Notes: generated from the letters alone by a model not told the origin. Shown: positions 22,732-35,064, counted from the first letter of the stretch. The stretch is DNA of 64,000 bases from Vicia villosa (GCF_029867415.1 NC_081181.1:72636144-72700143); one strand, 5' to 3'. Made by a program: numbers and translations.

Positions 22732-24181
22732 CCATTCAAACTCCGAGAACTCCGATGGTTATTCAGGTTCCAAATGCTCCTTCAACTCTTTCAATCTCAT
22801 CTCTCGTTCCCTCTCCTGTGAATGATTCTAAGGCTGTTCCTTGGAGTTATAATGCTGTGTATATTCGAGGGAAGAAGTATGACTGTCCTCCAGTGGGTAA
22901 TTCGAGTGTCACTAACATTGCTGGGACTAGTGGCATCACTCGTAGTGGTCGAATCTTTACTGCCCCTCCTCCACTTCCTAAGGAGACCAATAAGGATGTC
23001 AGTGCACAAACGAAGGGGAAGCAAGTTGTTGTTGATCCTCCTGTAACACGTAATGCACAAGATGCCGAGCAACTCTTGAGGATCATTAAGAAAAGTGATT
23101 ACAAAGTGATTGATCAACTTGATCAGACTCAAGCTAAGATTTCTATCTTGTCCCTTTTGGTGCACTCGGAAGCTCACCGTGATGCTCTAATGAAAGTTCT
23201 GGCTTCCGCTCATGTGACTCAAGACATTACCGTGCCTCAGTTTGAAGGGGTTGTGAACAACATTGCTGCTGGTAACTGTTTGGGTTTTTGTGATGAGGAA
23301 CTTCCACCTGAGGGTAGAGCACACAACAAAGCGTTGCATATCTCCGTCAAGTGTCTGGATGCTGTGTTATCTCGAGTTCTGATTGATACAGGTTCTTCTC
23401 TTAATGTGATGCCCAAGGCCACTTTGTTTAAGCTGAGTATGGATGGGATTATGATGAGACCATGCACTATGAGTGTCAGAGCGTTTGATGGTTCTAGAAG
23501 GTCCGTAGAAGGGGAAATTGATCTTCCTGTCTTGATTGGCCCTCACATGTTCTATATTGCCTTCTATGTTATGGATATACGTCCTTCATACACTTGCCTC
23601 TTGGGTCGTCCTTGGATCCATGCTGCTGGGGCTGTGACATCTACCCTCCATCAGTGTTTGAAATTTGTTGTGAACGACAAGATTGTTGTGATCACTGGTG
23701 AAGAGGATTTGATAGTCAATAATCTGGCATCATACCGTTATGTTGAAGTGGAGGGAGAGATACAAGAGACACCTTTTCAAGCCTTAGAGATTGTGTTAGT
23801 TGACAAACTCCCTGTGGTCGAGAATAAGAAGGAACTCGGAGCGCCCCTCTCGTCTTTAAATGATGCTAAGGCTTTCTTAGAAGCTGGTACTCCCCATAGT
23901 TCCTGGGGCAAGCTGATTGACGTTCAAGAGAAGCGAGACAAGTATGGCCTTGGGTATCAACCATCTTCTTCTACTCAGCTCAACATAATTCCTGGAAAGA
24001 AGGTGATTCCCCCCATTTCTCAAGTGTTCGTCAGTGCAAGCACCAGTTCTGGAAGTCAAGTTCTCGCCGTGGATGATGATGGTGAAAAAGATTTCTCCAG
24101 ATTCATTTGCCATGCTGCGCCTGGACAGGAACTCAACAATTGGACTATCTTGGACATCCCTAGAGTCACTTTTATGGAGAT
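22650..24181 (+). CDS. Ogre gag C-terminal linker and aspartic protease
   Basis: This is the frame one base back from gag, open from 22650 (a TGA lies just before it) to the splice donor at 24182. It starts with imperfect (A/T)PRTPxVI(Q/H) repeats, then a basic stretch, then a retropepsin-like aspartic protease: LIDTGSSLNVMP with the catalytic Asp codon at 23385, and later CLLGRPWIH. It cleaves the element polyprotein. It lacks its own natural start, being the continuation of gag. A TAA follows at 24183-24185 if the intron is not removed, so unspliced RNA gives gag-pro and spliced RNA gives gag-pro-pol. Confidence 0.85.
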
Positions 24182-24425
24182 GTAATTTTCTTGTTTCGAT
24201 AAGTCATATGCTTTGCCCTAAGCATTTTGACCACTTGTATAAAGAAGGGCCCCCATGTTGTTTCAATTTGTTTAATATTGAATGAAAATCATATCTTCGC
24301 ATGCAATTACTGTTCCATTTCTTTCATTTTTGTTTTTACTTTAAAAACTTTTTCAAAAATGGCAAAGCTTTTCTTTTTTCCCTTTTATGTGTTGCATTCT
24401 AAGGCATAAATCATCCATCGTGCAG
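24182..24425 (+). other. Ogre intron between protease and RT (244 bp)
   Basis: Donor GTAATTTTC at 24182 and acceptor TCGTGCAG ending 24425. Removal joins the protease frame (codon phase 2) exactly to the pol frame, which is open from 24427. An AT-rich body fits a plant intron. An intron at this place, only partly spliced, is a known feature of Ogre elements; here I located it from frame and splice sites. The unspliced stop is inside the intron at 24183. Confidence 0.85.
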
Positions 24426-25647
24426 ATCCGGCTCGAATTCCATCAAAAATGATAATGTTACAGTTCCACGTCTTGATATCTTTGAGAATCCAATTGACCA
24501 AGCTGATGAGGATAATGGGGAAGATTGTGAAGTCCCTGAGGAATTGGCAAGACTTTTGAGACAAGAGGAGAAATCTATTCAGCCGCATCAAGAAGTCATA
24601 GAAATCATCAACCTCGGTACAAAAGAGACAAAGAGAGAAATCAAGATAGGGGCCGCTTTGCAAAGTGATGTAAAGAGAAGGTTGATTGAGCTGCTCCGAG
24701 AGTATGTTGACATCTTCGCCTGGTCATACGAAGACATGCCTGGTTTAGACACTGATATCGTTATGCACAGGTTACCGCTCAAACCAGAATGTCCACCTGT
24801 AAAGCAAAAACCGCGAAGAACTCGACCTGATATGGCTTTGAAAATCAAGGAAGAAGTTGAAAAACAGTTGAAGGCTGGTTCCTTATCTGTATGTGAATAT
24901 CCTCCTTGGATTGCAAACATCGTACCTGTTCCTAAGAAAGACGGAAAGGTACACATGTGTGTCGACTACCGAGATTTGAATAGGGCAAGTCCGAAGGATG
25001 ATTTTCCTCTACCTCATATTGATGTGCTAGTCGACAACACTGCTCAGTACTCGGTGTTCTCATTCATGGATGGTTTTTCTGGCTATAATCAAATAAAGAT
25101 GGTTCCTGAAGATATGACCAAGACTACTTTTACCACTCCGTGGGGTACGTATTGTTATAAGGTGATGCCTTTTGGTCTTAAGAATGCTGGTGCAACATAT
25201 CAACGTGCGATGGTGACCCTTTTTCATGATATGATCCATAAGGAGATTGAAGTATACGTTGATGATATGATTGCAAAATCCCAAACTGAGGAGGAACACT
25301 TGGTATATCTTGAGAAATTGTTTGCTCGTCTGCGAAAATTCAAGTTGAGGCTTAATCCAAACAAGTGCACTTTTGGAGTGCGATCTGGAAAGTTACTTGG
25401 ATTCATCGTGAGCCAACGAGGGATTGAGGTCGACCCTGATAAATTAAGAGCAATACAGAATATGCCAGCACCAAAGAATGAAAAAGAGGTCCGAGGCTTC
25501 CTTGGGAGATTGAATTGCATAGCCAGGTTCATTTCTCATCTCACTGATACTTGTGAACCCATCTTTAAACTGCTGCGCAAGAATCAAGATATACGTTGGG
25601 ATGATCATTGTCAAGAAGCCTTTGAAAGGATCAAGCAATACCTCTAA
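24426..25647 (+). CDS. Ogre reverse transcriptase, ended by an in-frame stop
   Basis: This is the second coding exon of the polyprotein. After a linker come the RT motifs: PVKQKPRR, WIANIVPVPKKDGK, CVDYRDLNRASPKD, SFMDGFSGYNQI, MPFGLKNAGATYQ, catalytic YVDDM (YVDD codons 25255-25266) and LGFIVS. It copies the element RNA into DNA in cytoplasmic particles. The frame is stopped by TAA at 25645-25647, in CTC-TAA-GAG. The same frame continues at once with the RNase H region, and CAA to TAA would explain the stop by one transition. All catalytic residues I can see are kept. Confidence 0.9.
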
Positions 25648-27591
25648 GAGCCACCAATTCTCATGCCTCCGGTTCCTGGGAGACCACTTCTTATGTACTT
25701 AACTGTGCTTGAAGGATCTATGGGGTGCGTGCTGGGCCACCATGACGAGTCTGGTCGAAAAGAGTGCGCCATTTATTACCTGAGCAAAAAGTTTACCGAT
25801 TGTGAATCTCGCTACTCACTACTCGAGAAAACTTGCTGTGCTTTGGTATGGGCCGCTCGCCGACTGAGGCAGTATATGTTGACTCACACCACTTTATTGA
25901 TCTCCAAAATGGACCCGATAAAGTATATCTTTGAAAAACCGGCCCTTACAGGAAGACTAGCCCGATGGCAAATGCTTTTATCAGAATACGACATCCAATA
26001 TGTCACACAGAAGTCCATCAAAGGAAGTGTCCTTGCAGATCATCTTGCTCATCAGCCGTTAGAAGAATATCAGTCAATGAAGTTTGACTTTCCTGATGAA
26101 GATATCATGAAACTAGATGATAATGAAGGACCCGAACCAGGGGAGCGATGGACTCTCACGTTCGACGGTGCATCAAATGCTATGGGCCATGGTATTGGGG
26201 CAGTTTTGACTTCTCCTCGTCAAACTCACATCCCTTTCACAGCTAGAATATGTTTTGATTGCACAAACAATGTTGCAGAATACGAAGCTTGTGTAATGGG
26301 CCTCGAGGCGGCCATTGATATGAGAATTAAGATCCTTGAAGTTTATGGGGACTCTGCCCTGGTCATAAATCAAGTAAGAGGTGATTGGGAAACACGACAC
26401 CCCAATTTAGTTCCTTATAGGGACTATATCTTGGAGTTGTTGCCCGCTTTCGAGGAAATCACTTTCGATCACATCCCACGAGAGGAGAATCAATTGGCAG
26501 ATGCTTTGGCTACCTTGGCAGCAATGTTCAGAGTTAGCTCCCCTAATGAAGCGCCAGATATAAGGATCCTCCGCTACAAAGAGCCTGCACATGTATTCCC
26601 TGCTCATTGTCTCACTACTGAAGATGTGTATGACGAAAAGCCATGGTATTATGACATCAAAAGGTATGTTGAGAAGCAAGAGTATCCCGAAGATGCTACG
26701 ATTGGTGATAAGCGAACGCTTCGAAGGTTAGCATCTAAATTCTTCTTGTCAGGAGACGTCCTGTACAAAAGAAACTATGATTCAGTTTTGCTCAGATGCA
26801 TGGATAGACACGAAGCAGAATTAATCATGCGGGAAATTCATGAAGGATCTTTTGGAACTCATTCCAGTGGGCACTCTATGGCCAAAAAGATCTTGCGAGC
26901 AGGATATTATTGGATGACAATTGAAAGTGATTGTTATGTGTATGTGAAGAAATGTCACAAATGCCAAGTGTATGCTGACAGAATTCATGTTCCTCCAACT
27001 CCTCTGAATGTCCTGACGTCACCTTGGCCCTTTGCCATGTGGGGCATCGACATGATTGGACGAATTGAGCCACAAGCTTCGAATGGACACAGATTTATTC
27101 TTGTTGCTATCGACTACTTCACCAAATGGGTTGAAGCTGCTTCTTACAAGAATGTAACCAAGCAAGTCGTCACTCGCTTTATCAAGAAAGAAATCATATG
27201 CCGATATGGGGTTCCAAACAAGATCATCACTGATAACGGGTCCAATCTCAATAACAAGATGATGGCAGAGTTGTGTGAAGAGTTCAATATTGAACATCAC
27301 AATTCATCACCCTACCGGCCAAAGATGAATGGCGCAGTCGAAGCTGCTAACAAGAACATAAAAAAGATCGTCCAGAAAATGGTTAGAACGTACAAAGACT
27401 GGCATGAGATGTTACCGTTTGCTCTGCATGGCTATAGAACTTCAGTTCGCACTTCAACTGGGGCAACTCCCTTCTCTCTTGTCTACGGTATGGAGGCTGT
27501 ACTTCCTGTCGAAGTGGAAGTTCCTTCGTTGAGGGTCTTGATGGATGCCAAACAGAATGGGTTCAGACGAGGCTCGACCATTTCAATCTAA
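25648..27591 (+). CDS. Ogre RNase H and integrase, frameshifted near the end
   Basis: Same frame as RT, directly after the stop. Order: remnant RT-linked RNase H (CALVWAARRLRQYM), then a second RNase H with TFDGAS (Asp 26164), EYEAC, GDSALVINQ and DALATLA. Carrying two RNase H regions is typical of the Tat lineage. The integrase follows: an H-H-C-C zinc finger ending CHKCQ, and catalytic Asp 27049 (GIDMIG), Asp 27232 (TDNGS) and Glu 27340, with D-35-E spacing, then GYRTSVRTSTGATPF. After PSLRVLMDA the frame goes wrong and ends at 27591. The correct sense continues in the -1 frame from about 27560, implying a one-base loss. It inserts element DNA into chromosomes; this copy should be inactive. 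Confidence 0.9.
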   Translation, partial: EPPILMPPVPGRPLLMYLTVLEGSMGCVLGHHDESGRKECAIYYLSKKFTDCESRYSLLEKTCCALVWAARRLRQYMLTHTTLLISKMDPIKYIFEKPALTGRLARWQMLLSEYDIQYVTQKSIKGSVLADHLAHQPLEEYQSMKFDFPDEDIMKLDDNEGPEPGERWTLTFDGASNAMGHGIGAVLTSPRQTHIPFTARICFDCTNNVAEYEACVMGLEAAIDMRIKILEVYGDSALVINQVRGDWETRHPNLVPYRDYILELLPAFEEITFDHIPREENQLADALATLAAMFRVSSPNEAPDIRILRYKEPAHVFPAHCLTTEDVYDEKPWYYDIKRYVEKQEYPEDATIGDKRTLRRLASKFFLSGDVLYKRNYDSVLLRCMDRHEAELIMREIHEGSFGTHSSGHSMAKKILRAGYYWMTIESDCYVYVKKCHKCQVYADRIHVPPTPLNVLTSPWPFAMWGIDMIGRIEPQASNGHRFILVAIDYFTKWVEAASYKNVTKQVVTRFIKKEIICRYGVPNKIITDNGSNLNNKMMAELCEEFNIEHHNSSPYRPKMNGAVEAANKNIKKIVQKMVRTYKDWHEMLPFALHGYRTSVRTSTGATPFSLVYGMEAVLPVEVEVPSLRVLMDAKQNGFRRGSTISI

Positions 27592-27881
27592 TTGAAGAGA
27601 AACGCTTATCTGCCATCTGCCATGGCCAGTTGTACCAAAAGAGGATCAAGAAAGCGTATGACAAGAAAATTCGACCTCGAGAATTCCACACGGGTGACCT
27701 AGTCGTAAGGAAGATCTTGCCAATTCACACCGATCCAAGGGGCAGATGGACTCCCAACTATGAGGTACCATACATTGTGAAGAAAGCATTTTCAGGTGGT
27801 GCTTTAATCCTGACAAAGATGGATGGGGAAGACGTTCCGCTTCCAGTCAATTCAGACTCAGTCAAAAAATACTACGCATAA
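27560..27881 (+). CDS. Ogre integrase C-terminal tail, displaced frame
   Basis: Continuation of the integrase in the -1 frame: HFNLIEEKR, AICHGQLYQKR, KKAYDKKIRPREF, GDLVVRKILP and GRWTPNYEVPYIVKKAF, ending KKYYA and TAA at 27879. GDLV...K...G..Y.V is the usual chromatin/DNA-binding C-terminal integrase domain of Ty3/gypsy. It cannot be translated in phase with the catalytic core in this copy because of the shift at about 27545-27565. Confidence 0.85.
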
Positions 27882-29742
27882 AAGACCCGCTAGGTCGACG
27901 TGCCTAGGCAAAAATAAGGGCATCCCGGCAAACCAAAAGGGTTTGGGCAAAAATTAGGGATAAAACAAAAAAGAATAACCCGCTAAGTCGAAAACCCGAA
28001 AGGGCGACTTAGGCAAAAAGGGGTATCCCGCTAGATTGAAAACCCGAAAGGGCGATCCAGGAAAAAGTTAGGGATCAAAAGCGAGAGGCTGCAGTCTGAA
28101 TATCCTCCACAAAAAACCACTACGCGCCCTTGGCAAAACGGACAGATCGATCCAACTACTACGCTTCTGAAGCAAAGCATTGAGAAGATCAAGGATATGG
28201 GAACTGTAGCAATACCAGTTTTTATGGAAATTCGAGCATTTCTCCTTGCCATTTTGCCTATTGTGTTTTTACTTTCTTTTTTTCGCAACTACCTCATTTA
28301 GGAGTTGCTTCCTTGTACAGAAGCCTATTCATAGGCATTCCATCAATCAAATGATCTTTTGATAAAAAATTTTCCTTCTTGCTTTTCATTTTTCGCATGC
28401 GAGGTGTGATTTAATTCGTTATTAAACATTGCATTGAAAACATGGGGGAATAATAATCATAAATCAAAATGAAACATGATGTTACATAAACATAAAAGTG
28501 CTCTATGGGGCACCATTTGCATCCAAATGTTGTTTTCTGTGCAGGTTGCAGGTTCTAATGGTCACCCGGACCCACCTCATATCACAAAGGTCGTCATCAT
28601 CCCGCGTAGAAGTTCAAGCATATAATTCATCAGTACTGGTAAGCATGGGGCACTTGAAGAGGTCCATATCCCTCTTCCATATGGCAGACGAAGAATGGTC
28701 TCTCAAAACTCATGATCCCCCAAGCAGTAGGATGTAAGGAAAGTCGAGCAAAGTCACTTCCTCCCCAACAGAGTTATGTTCTAACCCTCAACGCAGTTGC
28801 CAATGATCTTTGGCACTGTAGGGTTCCAACATCAACCCACAATGGTAGTTCAAGTTCACAAGCAACGGACCCCAACGATCCTATTCTTCTGTCCCATTGA
28901 GGCCTTTATTGGGCACTCGTTGCATATAGAATTCATTACATACAACATTGCATCCTCAAAAGCGTAGCATATCCATTACAGTGGATCATTACGCCATAAA
29001 CTCAAACATGCATACGAAACATAAGCCAGATAATAGGAGTCGATATTGAATCAGGACAATGACCCATCCTTCCAAAAATTGTTACCTGTACAAACTTTGC
29101 CTGATATCCGCTATTATATCACAAACACTTTTAAGCCGCGGTGCCGATACGAGGTGTCCTCAATCCCCGACAAATGTCGGACATAATGTCTTTTTGTTTC
29201 CCTCCTTCTGATGTCGAGTCGATGTCGAGTCGTAGGTCGCACAAGATCTATCCCTTTTTGCCCTGAAGGTCGTACGAGATCTTCTCCTGATGTTGAGTCG
29301 TGGATCGTACGAGATCTATATCTTTCTGTTTTGAGGGTCGTACGAGATCTTCTCCCGATGTTGGGTCATAGATCGCACGAGATCTTTTCCTTTCAGTCTT
29401 GAAGATCGTACGAGGTTTTCTCCCGATGTTGAGTCATAGATCGCACGAGATCTTCTCCCTTCAGTCATTGTCTCATATAACCATCCTTTTGAAAACCTTG
29501 TACTGGCACCGCTACCACGTTACAAGCTACCACCATTCAACCATTACTCACCGTAAACCTTTCCACCAGAAAAACAAAAATCTCTTTCCCCAGCAGATAT
29601 CAAAACAAAATGAAAAAAATAAGAATAACACTTACACCATCTTCTCTTCAAGACAAATTTCTGGTACTTTGGTATTTAATCTTCTTCTACCTCGAATGTT
29701 CGAAAGGCTAGCGCCAATCTCATTTTAGAGTATAAGACGATT
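27882..29742 (+). other. B 3' untranslated region
   Basis: About 1.86 kb without a supported protein. Near the start (27885-28075) an imperfect repeat with AAAACCCGAAAGGGCGA occurs twice; a further tandem repeat lies at 29205-29465. Frames such as 28498-28737 have no family features. Long 3' untranslated regions are normal for Ogre. Confidence 0.7.
29205..29465. repeat. Tandem repeat in the B 3' UTR, about 60-66 bp unit
   Basis: About four copies of a unit built on CGTACGAGATCTTCTCC plus GATGTTGAGTC and ATCGCACGAGATCT. The GAGATCT words recur twice per unit. Confidence 0.8.
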
Positions 29743-29755
29743 AAATAGGGGCAGC
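29743..29755 (+). other. B polypurine tract
   Basis: AAATAGGGGCAGC directly before the 3' LTR start TGTCATACC; primes plus-strand DNA synthesis. A has a similar tract, ACAGGGGAAGC. Confidence 0.85.
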
Positions 29756-32700
29756 TGTCATACCCCAAATTTGTCCTACCCTATTCATACGGCTTATGAT
29801 TCATGTACATACATCACTTAGGTCATAACTCACACTCATGCATTCATATCATGGGTGCTATTCGAAGGCTAGCAAGAAAAAGCTCTGTTGCAAAGAATTT
29901 TGATCAGAGAATAAGGAGACTGAGGTATAATCATGTGGTTCTATGTTCAAGGAAGTCCTCCTGGATTGGAGTTTCTCTCTGTCTCAAGTCAAGGCATTGG
30001 TTGAAGGATACTGGCTTGCAAATCATCCGGTTCTTTAAATCAGGGTTTCTTTGACCAAAGTCAACCAGTTGACTTTCTGGTCAACACTTAATCAGGAATG
30101 GTTTCTATGTGTGAAAAGCTTCTCATACTGACTATGTGGATGTGTTTGTTTGACTGGATTTGATTGGAGGAGATTTAATCAAGAATCCCATCAATGATCA
30201 GAAAAATCAGAACAGTTGACTTCTGGGTCAAAATCAGAAGAATCAGTCAAATATTGACTTTTGGTGGAAAATCAATCAAGAAAAGTCAAAGAATGGATAA
30301 AATCGGGAGTTTGACAAAACTTGCCAAAAATAGAAAAAATCAAAAGTGGAAAGTTCCATACTTAGGAAATTTTTTGGCCCTTAAAAAGTTTGATGAACAG
30401 TCCACTTCACCATCAGTTTACACATGGCAAATGACATTATTTGGAGAAATTTCCAACATCAAAGTTGTTCCTCTCATGGAGGAGAACAACTTTGTAGTTG
30501 GACACTTTTCCATTTGAAGCTTGGTTGAAGAGTTATCAAGGTGTGAAGTTGAGGTTTTTATTTGAATCAAGTCACAAAGCTGGGCAGATTTTTGGTCATA
30601 CGTGAAGCATTTCAACAAACACATGGCGTACCATCTTTGAGACAATGTTCAGAAAACTACAAGCACCCAATTGATCTAAGTTTGGTATCATTCTATTCTC
30701 CTATATGCCTTCTACACAATGAGCAAAGAATCACAGGTTTTGGGTATGTGGTTTGGAAGATATGATGCCTCAAAGTCATGACCTTGCCAAGACACGCGTT
30801 GCCAAGAATCCAAGCCAAGATCCAGGCCACACGCGCAGCATTCCCACAAACACTTGGTGTGCCAACTTCAAGTTCGATTTTCTCCCTCCACAAGCTCCCA
30901 TTTTGAACAAGGTTGATCTCAAACTCTTCCTTGCCATGTCCTCTTTCCAAAAAGCCATGGATGGTAAATTTTGAGCACGTGATGAGCAAGATACAAAGTC
31001 TTAAAGTCACACACTCACCCACAAAAACTAACCTACAGTCACCCACACCTTAAGCCCATGCAACCAGCCATGCAACTTGCTGCACACGTGAAAACACATA
31101 GGCCTCATCCTAACACTATACTACTACTCACCCTCACCATATGTGCCATGCTCCCTCACCCTATATAAGTCATCAACCCTTCACACTTTCACCACACACA
31201 CTCTCATTTTTCACACTCTTCTCTTCTTCCTTCACTCTCTTTTTCTCTCCCTTCGTTCACGTCCAAAAGTTTGTTACAGTTTGTAACAAACTCTTCCTCC
31301 TCAATCCTCCACCACCTACAACCACCTTCATCTTCTTCCATCATCATCACCACCTTCACCAACCTCCTCCCTCATCAACTTTCAACACTTCGCCACCTCC
31401 ATCATCCTCACCAATCAACAACCACCTGCAACTATCATCATTACCGTACAATCGTCACCATCACCATCGACGCTTCAAGATCCTCCACGGCCTCATTTGG
31501 ATTCGCATCCAGTTCGAACATCGCTCACCACTGACGAAGAGGGATCAAGAGTAGCATCGCTGAGCTCTTTGTGGTTTATTTGAATCCAAGATTTTGTCAG
31601 GTAAATCTTTGAAACCTTCTCAGCACCTTAGATCACATGCGATAAGACATATATTCGGTGCTGCATATGTATGAGTTTTTTGTAAAGCTTGAACTAGATT
31701 TCACTACATGCAAGTGGCTTGTTATTTGAATGATTGAGTAGCATGTTTAGGTACTGTATATCATGAGCTTCGCATCGGTAAATACAACATGTGTTACGGT
31801 GATCCTCATGAACGTAGAACTTCTCGTACGTGATTCGGTTAAGAATTTAGGGGAAGGATTGATGAGAATAAATGCTGGATTCGTGCTCAGCACGAAAATC
31901 CGAGCCGGACGGTGGCCGCGGTTGTTATTTCTGGACTCGCCTTGATCTCGCCGGTGGTAGTCGTGGCTGAGGAAGACGACCGGAGCTGAGCTCCGGCGTC
32001 TGAGGTTTGTTATGATAGTACCCTCCGTTTGCATATGTGGCGTTTTATCATTGGTTCTTACCTTTCAATTTTGTTGGCCTTTTGTCCTGTTATAATCATT
32101 GGGAACTCGCGTGTTGGACTCTGATTGGCTGAAATGTTTTTTTGTCCTTTACCACTTAAGTGAACCATGCCCCATTGATATAAGTGTTGTCACGCTTTTA
32201 CCATAGTGTGGATGTGAGATGAGTGCATGCTGTATAATAAGAGTGGGATAAATGCTGATAATAAAAGTAAAATAAATAACATGCTGATACAATAATGGTG
32301 AAAATAAATGAACAAATGGGTTAGTGTAGCGTTGGGCCACGAGGTTAATTGGGCCTGGGACTTTCAGAATCACACCCTTGCCTTACTAGCGCACCACCTG
32401 CAATAAAATTGGGCCTTACGCCCATGCTTTCTCCACCCCCTGTTTTGGCCCAGAACGCATTTAACTGATTTTAGTTCATTTGAAGACTGCTGTCGCACCC
32501 CCTTGTAGTTTAGATTTTAATTTTAGCTTCCTATTAACTTTTGTTTCATAAAATCTTTTTAACTCAAATAAAAATACATAAAAAATGATTTTAGATATCA
32601 TAGGATGTGTAAATAATTGTCATGATTTTTGTTAATTTTTTCTTAATCGCTTTTAACCCTTTTAATAAATCTTTTCTTTTACAACACTTGAATTTTCTTT

Positions 32701-33988
32701 GTTTAATATTTCTTTGTAAATAATTCTCTAATAGACTTAGGAATTAATTTTTAGTCTCGATTTTTTGTATAGAATTAATAGATGTATATGTGCTTGTGAA
32801 TATCGTTTGTTTGTTATAGTTCTCAATTTTATTTGTCGCATATTGATTTTCTTTTACCTATTCCATGTATATTTTTTTTTTGTTAATAAATTGTATAGTT
32901 TATCATTTTAATTCCTTTATATAGACAATTTAGGCTAGAATTTAGAAATAGTTCCCTCCTTTCATCCTTTTTCTTTTCAACTTTTAAAATACTTAATAAA
33001 TATCGATGAAGATCATACCGTTACTACACTTCATAGTAGGAAAGAAATGATTGGGGTGTAGGCCCCGATGTATGTTCTTTCCTACTTAGCGGAGAAGAAA
33101 TGATTGGGGTGTGAAGCCTCGATGTATTTCTTAACCGTTGTTTAGAGAAACGATTGTGGTGTAGGCCTCGATGTGCATTCTCTAAATACTCACAAAAGAA
33201 CTCCTTTTTATTTCCTTTACTTAGCGGAGAAGAAATGATTGAGGTGTGAAGCCTCGATGTATTTCTTAACCGCTATTTAGAGAAACAATTGTGGCGTAGG
33301 CCTCGATGTGTGTTCTCTAAATATGCAAAACAAAACTCTTTTTGGTATGATCTAAGTCACAAAGTTAAAATCCCCATAAAAAACACCAACCAAAAACACT
33401 TAAAACACTAATAAATGGTCAGATTTAAAACAAAGTAAGGAAGTGATGCGAAGCCTTGTAGTAGGTCTTCGTCATCATGGAATTACCCTAAAAGACACAA
33501 ACCAATCATTTCTTTTTTCTTTTGCCTCGTTGGCACCTAAGGGCACTGTTATTCCGCTCGTACGCATCGTAGGCGATCCCTTATGCAAGAGCGCGAACGT
33601 TAACTCCGCCCAACTAAAAAACACAAAAACAAACAGAAAAACGTGAGCCGAGCTACGGTAACTCTGATTCCTGAAAAGGATACGTAGGCAGCGGGGTAGG
33701 GCCCGTGCGAGTACAATTCTTTATTTTCCCTACATTCTGCATTCATTTCGGATATAGACATAGACATAGTACACACCCTTTAGATAGAAACAAACATAGG
33801 TGGATACCATCGAGTACGATGGGCGTGAGGGGTGCTAATACCTTCCCCTCGCGTAACCGACTCCCGTACCTAGATTCTCTGGTCGTAGGACCTTGTTCCT
33901 TCCTTTGTTAGGTTTTCTGATATTCCTTTCCTTTTTGGGATAAATATATTGGTGGCGACTCTGTTCATTTTTTCGCGAGCGTGCGACA
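29756..33988 (+). mobile_element. B 3' LTR (4233 bp)
   Basis: Near-identical to 13599-17833; about 34 substitutions and a few 1-3 base run-length changes seen by eye. TATA box at 31162-31167, hairpin array at about 33034-33320. Ends GCGTGCGACA at 33988, followed by the target duplication CCACG. Confidence 0.95.
33034..33320 (+). repeat. Five-hairpin array, 3' LTR copy
   Basis: Same five inverted repeats as in the 5' LTR. In hairpin 5 the inner strand here reads GTAGGCCTCGATG against GTAGGTCTTGATG in the 5' LTR. All outer stems are kept. Confidence 0.8.
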
Positions 33989-34982
33989 CCACGCAGCTTA
34001 AAATTGTAGAAATTAAAGGCAGGAAAATAAAAATCCTATGCTATTACAATAAACACTTGCGGGGATGGGGGATTTAAAACAAAGAATAAGAGGAATCAAT
34101 AATTAGTTTTATCATCTTGATCTTGAACCTTGATCTGCCTCCTCGAACCCTCGATTGACTCTGATCATCTGAAAATTAATAGAATATAATAGGGAAGTGA
34201 GTGTATGTGGAATTCATTGATATTGAAACAAACCCTATTTAATTCCATGAGGCAAAATAAAAAATTAAGCTGATAATAAACAAAGAGAGGGTTAGAAACT
34301 TAGCTTTTTGATCGATGACGCGTGATCGGAGAATCTTGATTAATCTTGAAAATTTGAACAAAGAAAGAAAAAGGTTAGTGCATTGCATGATCTAAATCCT
34401 AATTGATTATAAATCCTGAAAGTTTACAAACCCTAAAAGGTTTGTTAAGAAAACTTATTGTGACCTACAAGGGTTGTAAGGCTAAAAGATGCACTAGTGG
34501 ACAACACCTACCAATAACAATAATAGTGATCACGATAAAATCAGGGTTTAAGGCGTAGGGTTTAATTAGCCTAAAATAATCATTATCTAAAAAAATAATT
34601 ATTTTTAAATATTATATAAAAAACCGGGTTTTCGATTAAAAATAAATACATATAAAAATATTATAAAAACTAAATTATTATATAAATAAAGATAAGTGAA
34701 CACAAAAAGAATTAAAAAGGTAGTTATATGATAATAATAATAATAAATAAATAATAAAAAAGAAGAAAAGAAAAATAAGGTTTAGAAAACTTAGCTGGCT
34801 GGGGCGCTGATCTGGTGTGGTAGATCTCTGAGGGAACACCATAGAGTATCATCTTCTAGGCTCTTTGATTTAGCTTTGATGGGAATCCATCCGCTGGCAG
34901 GTGACGTCCTACCATACGCTAGCATAAGACTGGTGCACAGGATCTATAAACAAACCAAGGCAAATATGTAATAAAAATAAAC

Positions 34983-35064
34983 TGGCGCCGATGAGACTCG
35001 AACCATGGATCGTGAGGACTTTGCACCTGCTCGTTACCAATTAACCAAACGCTTTAGTCAGTAA
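34983..35064 (-). ncRNA. tRNA-like cassette with A and B boxes, A 3' LTR
   Basis: Minus strand: A box TGGTTAATTGG (35047-35037) and B box GGTTCGAGTCT (35004-34994), 32 bases apart as in tRNA genes. I could not form a proper acceptor stem, so it is tRNA-like and not a tRNA gene. It lies about 830 bp downstream of the LTR TATA box, in the transcribed part, in sense with the element. Confidence 0.6.

Larger units (their letters stand above)
13599..33988 (+). mobile_element. Element B: nearly complete Ogre-type Ty3/gypsy retrotransposon (20.4 kb)
   Basis: LTRs 13599-17833 and 29756-33988, target duplication CCACG (13594-13598 / 33989-33993), primer site TGGCGACTCTGCTGGGGA, polypurine tract AAATAGGGGCAGC. 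Coding order is ORF1, gag, protease, intron, RT, RNase H, integrase. The extra ORF before gag, the intron before RT and the 4.2 kb LTRs together define the Ogre group of the Tat lineage. The empty site is preserved in the other A LTR near 48660, confirming both boundaries. Lesions: gag/pro frameshift (22650-22673), TAA after RT (25645), frameshift in the integrase tail (about 27545-27565). The two LTRs differ at about 34 positions by hand count (about 0.8%), so the insertion is recent. Confidence 0.95.
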
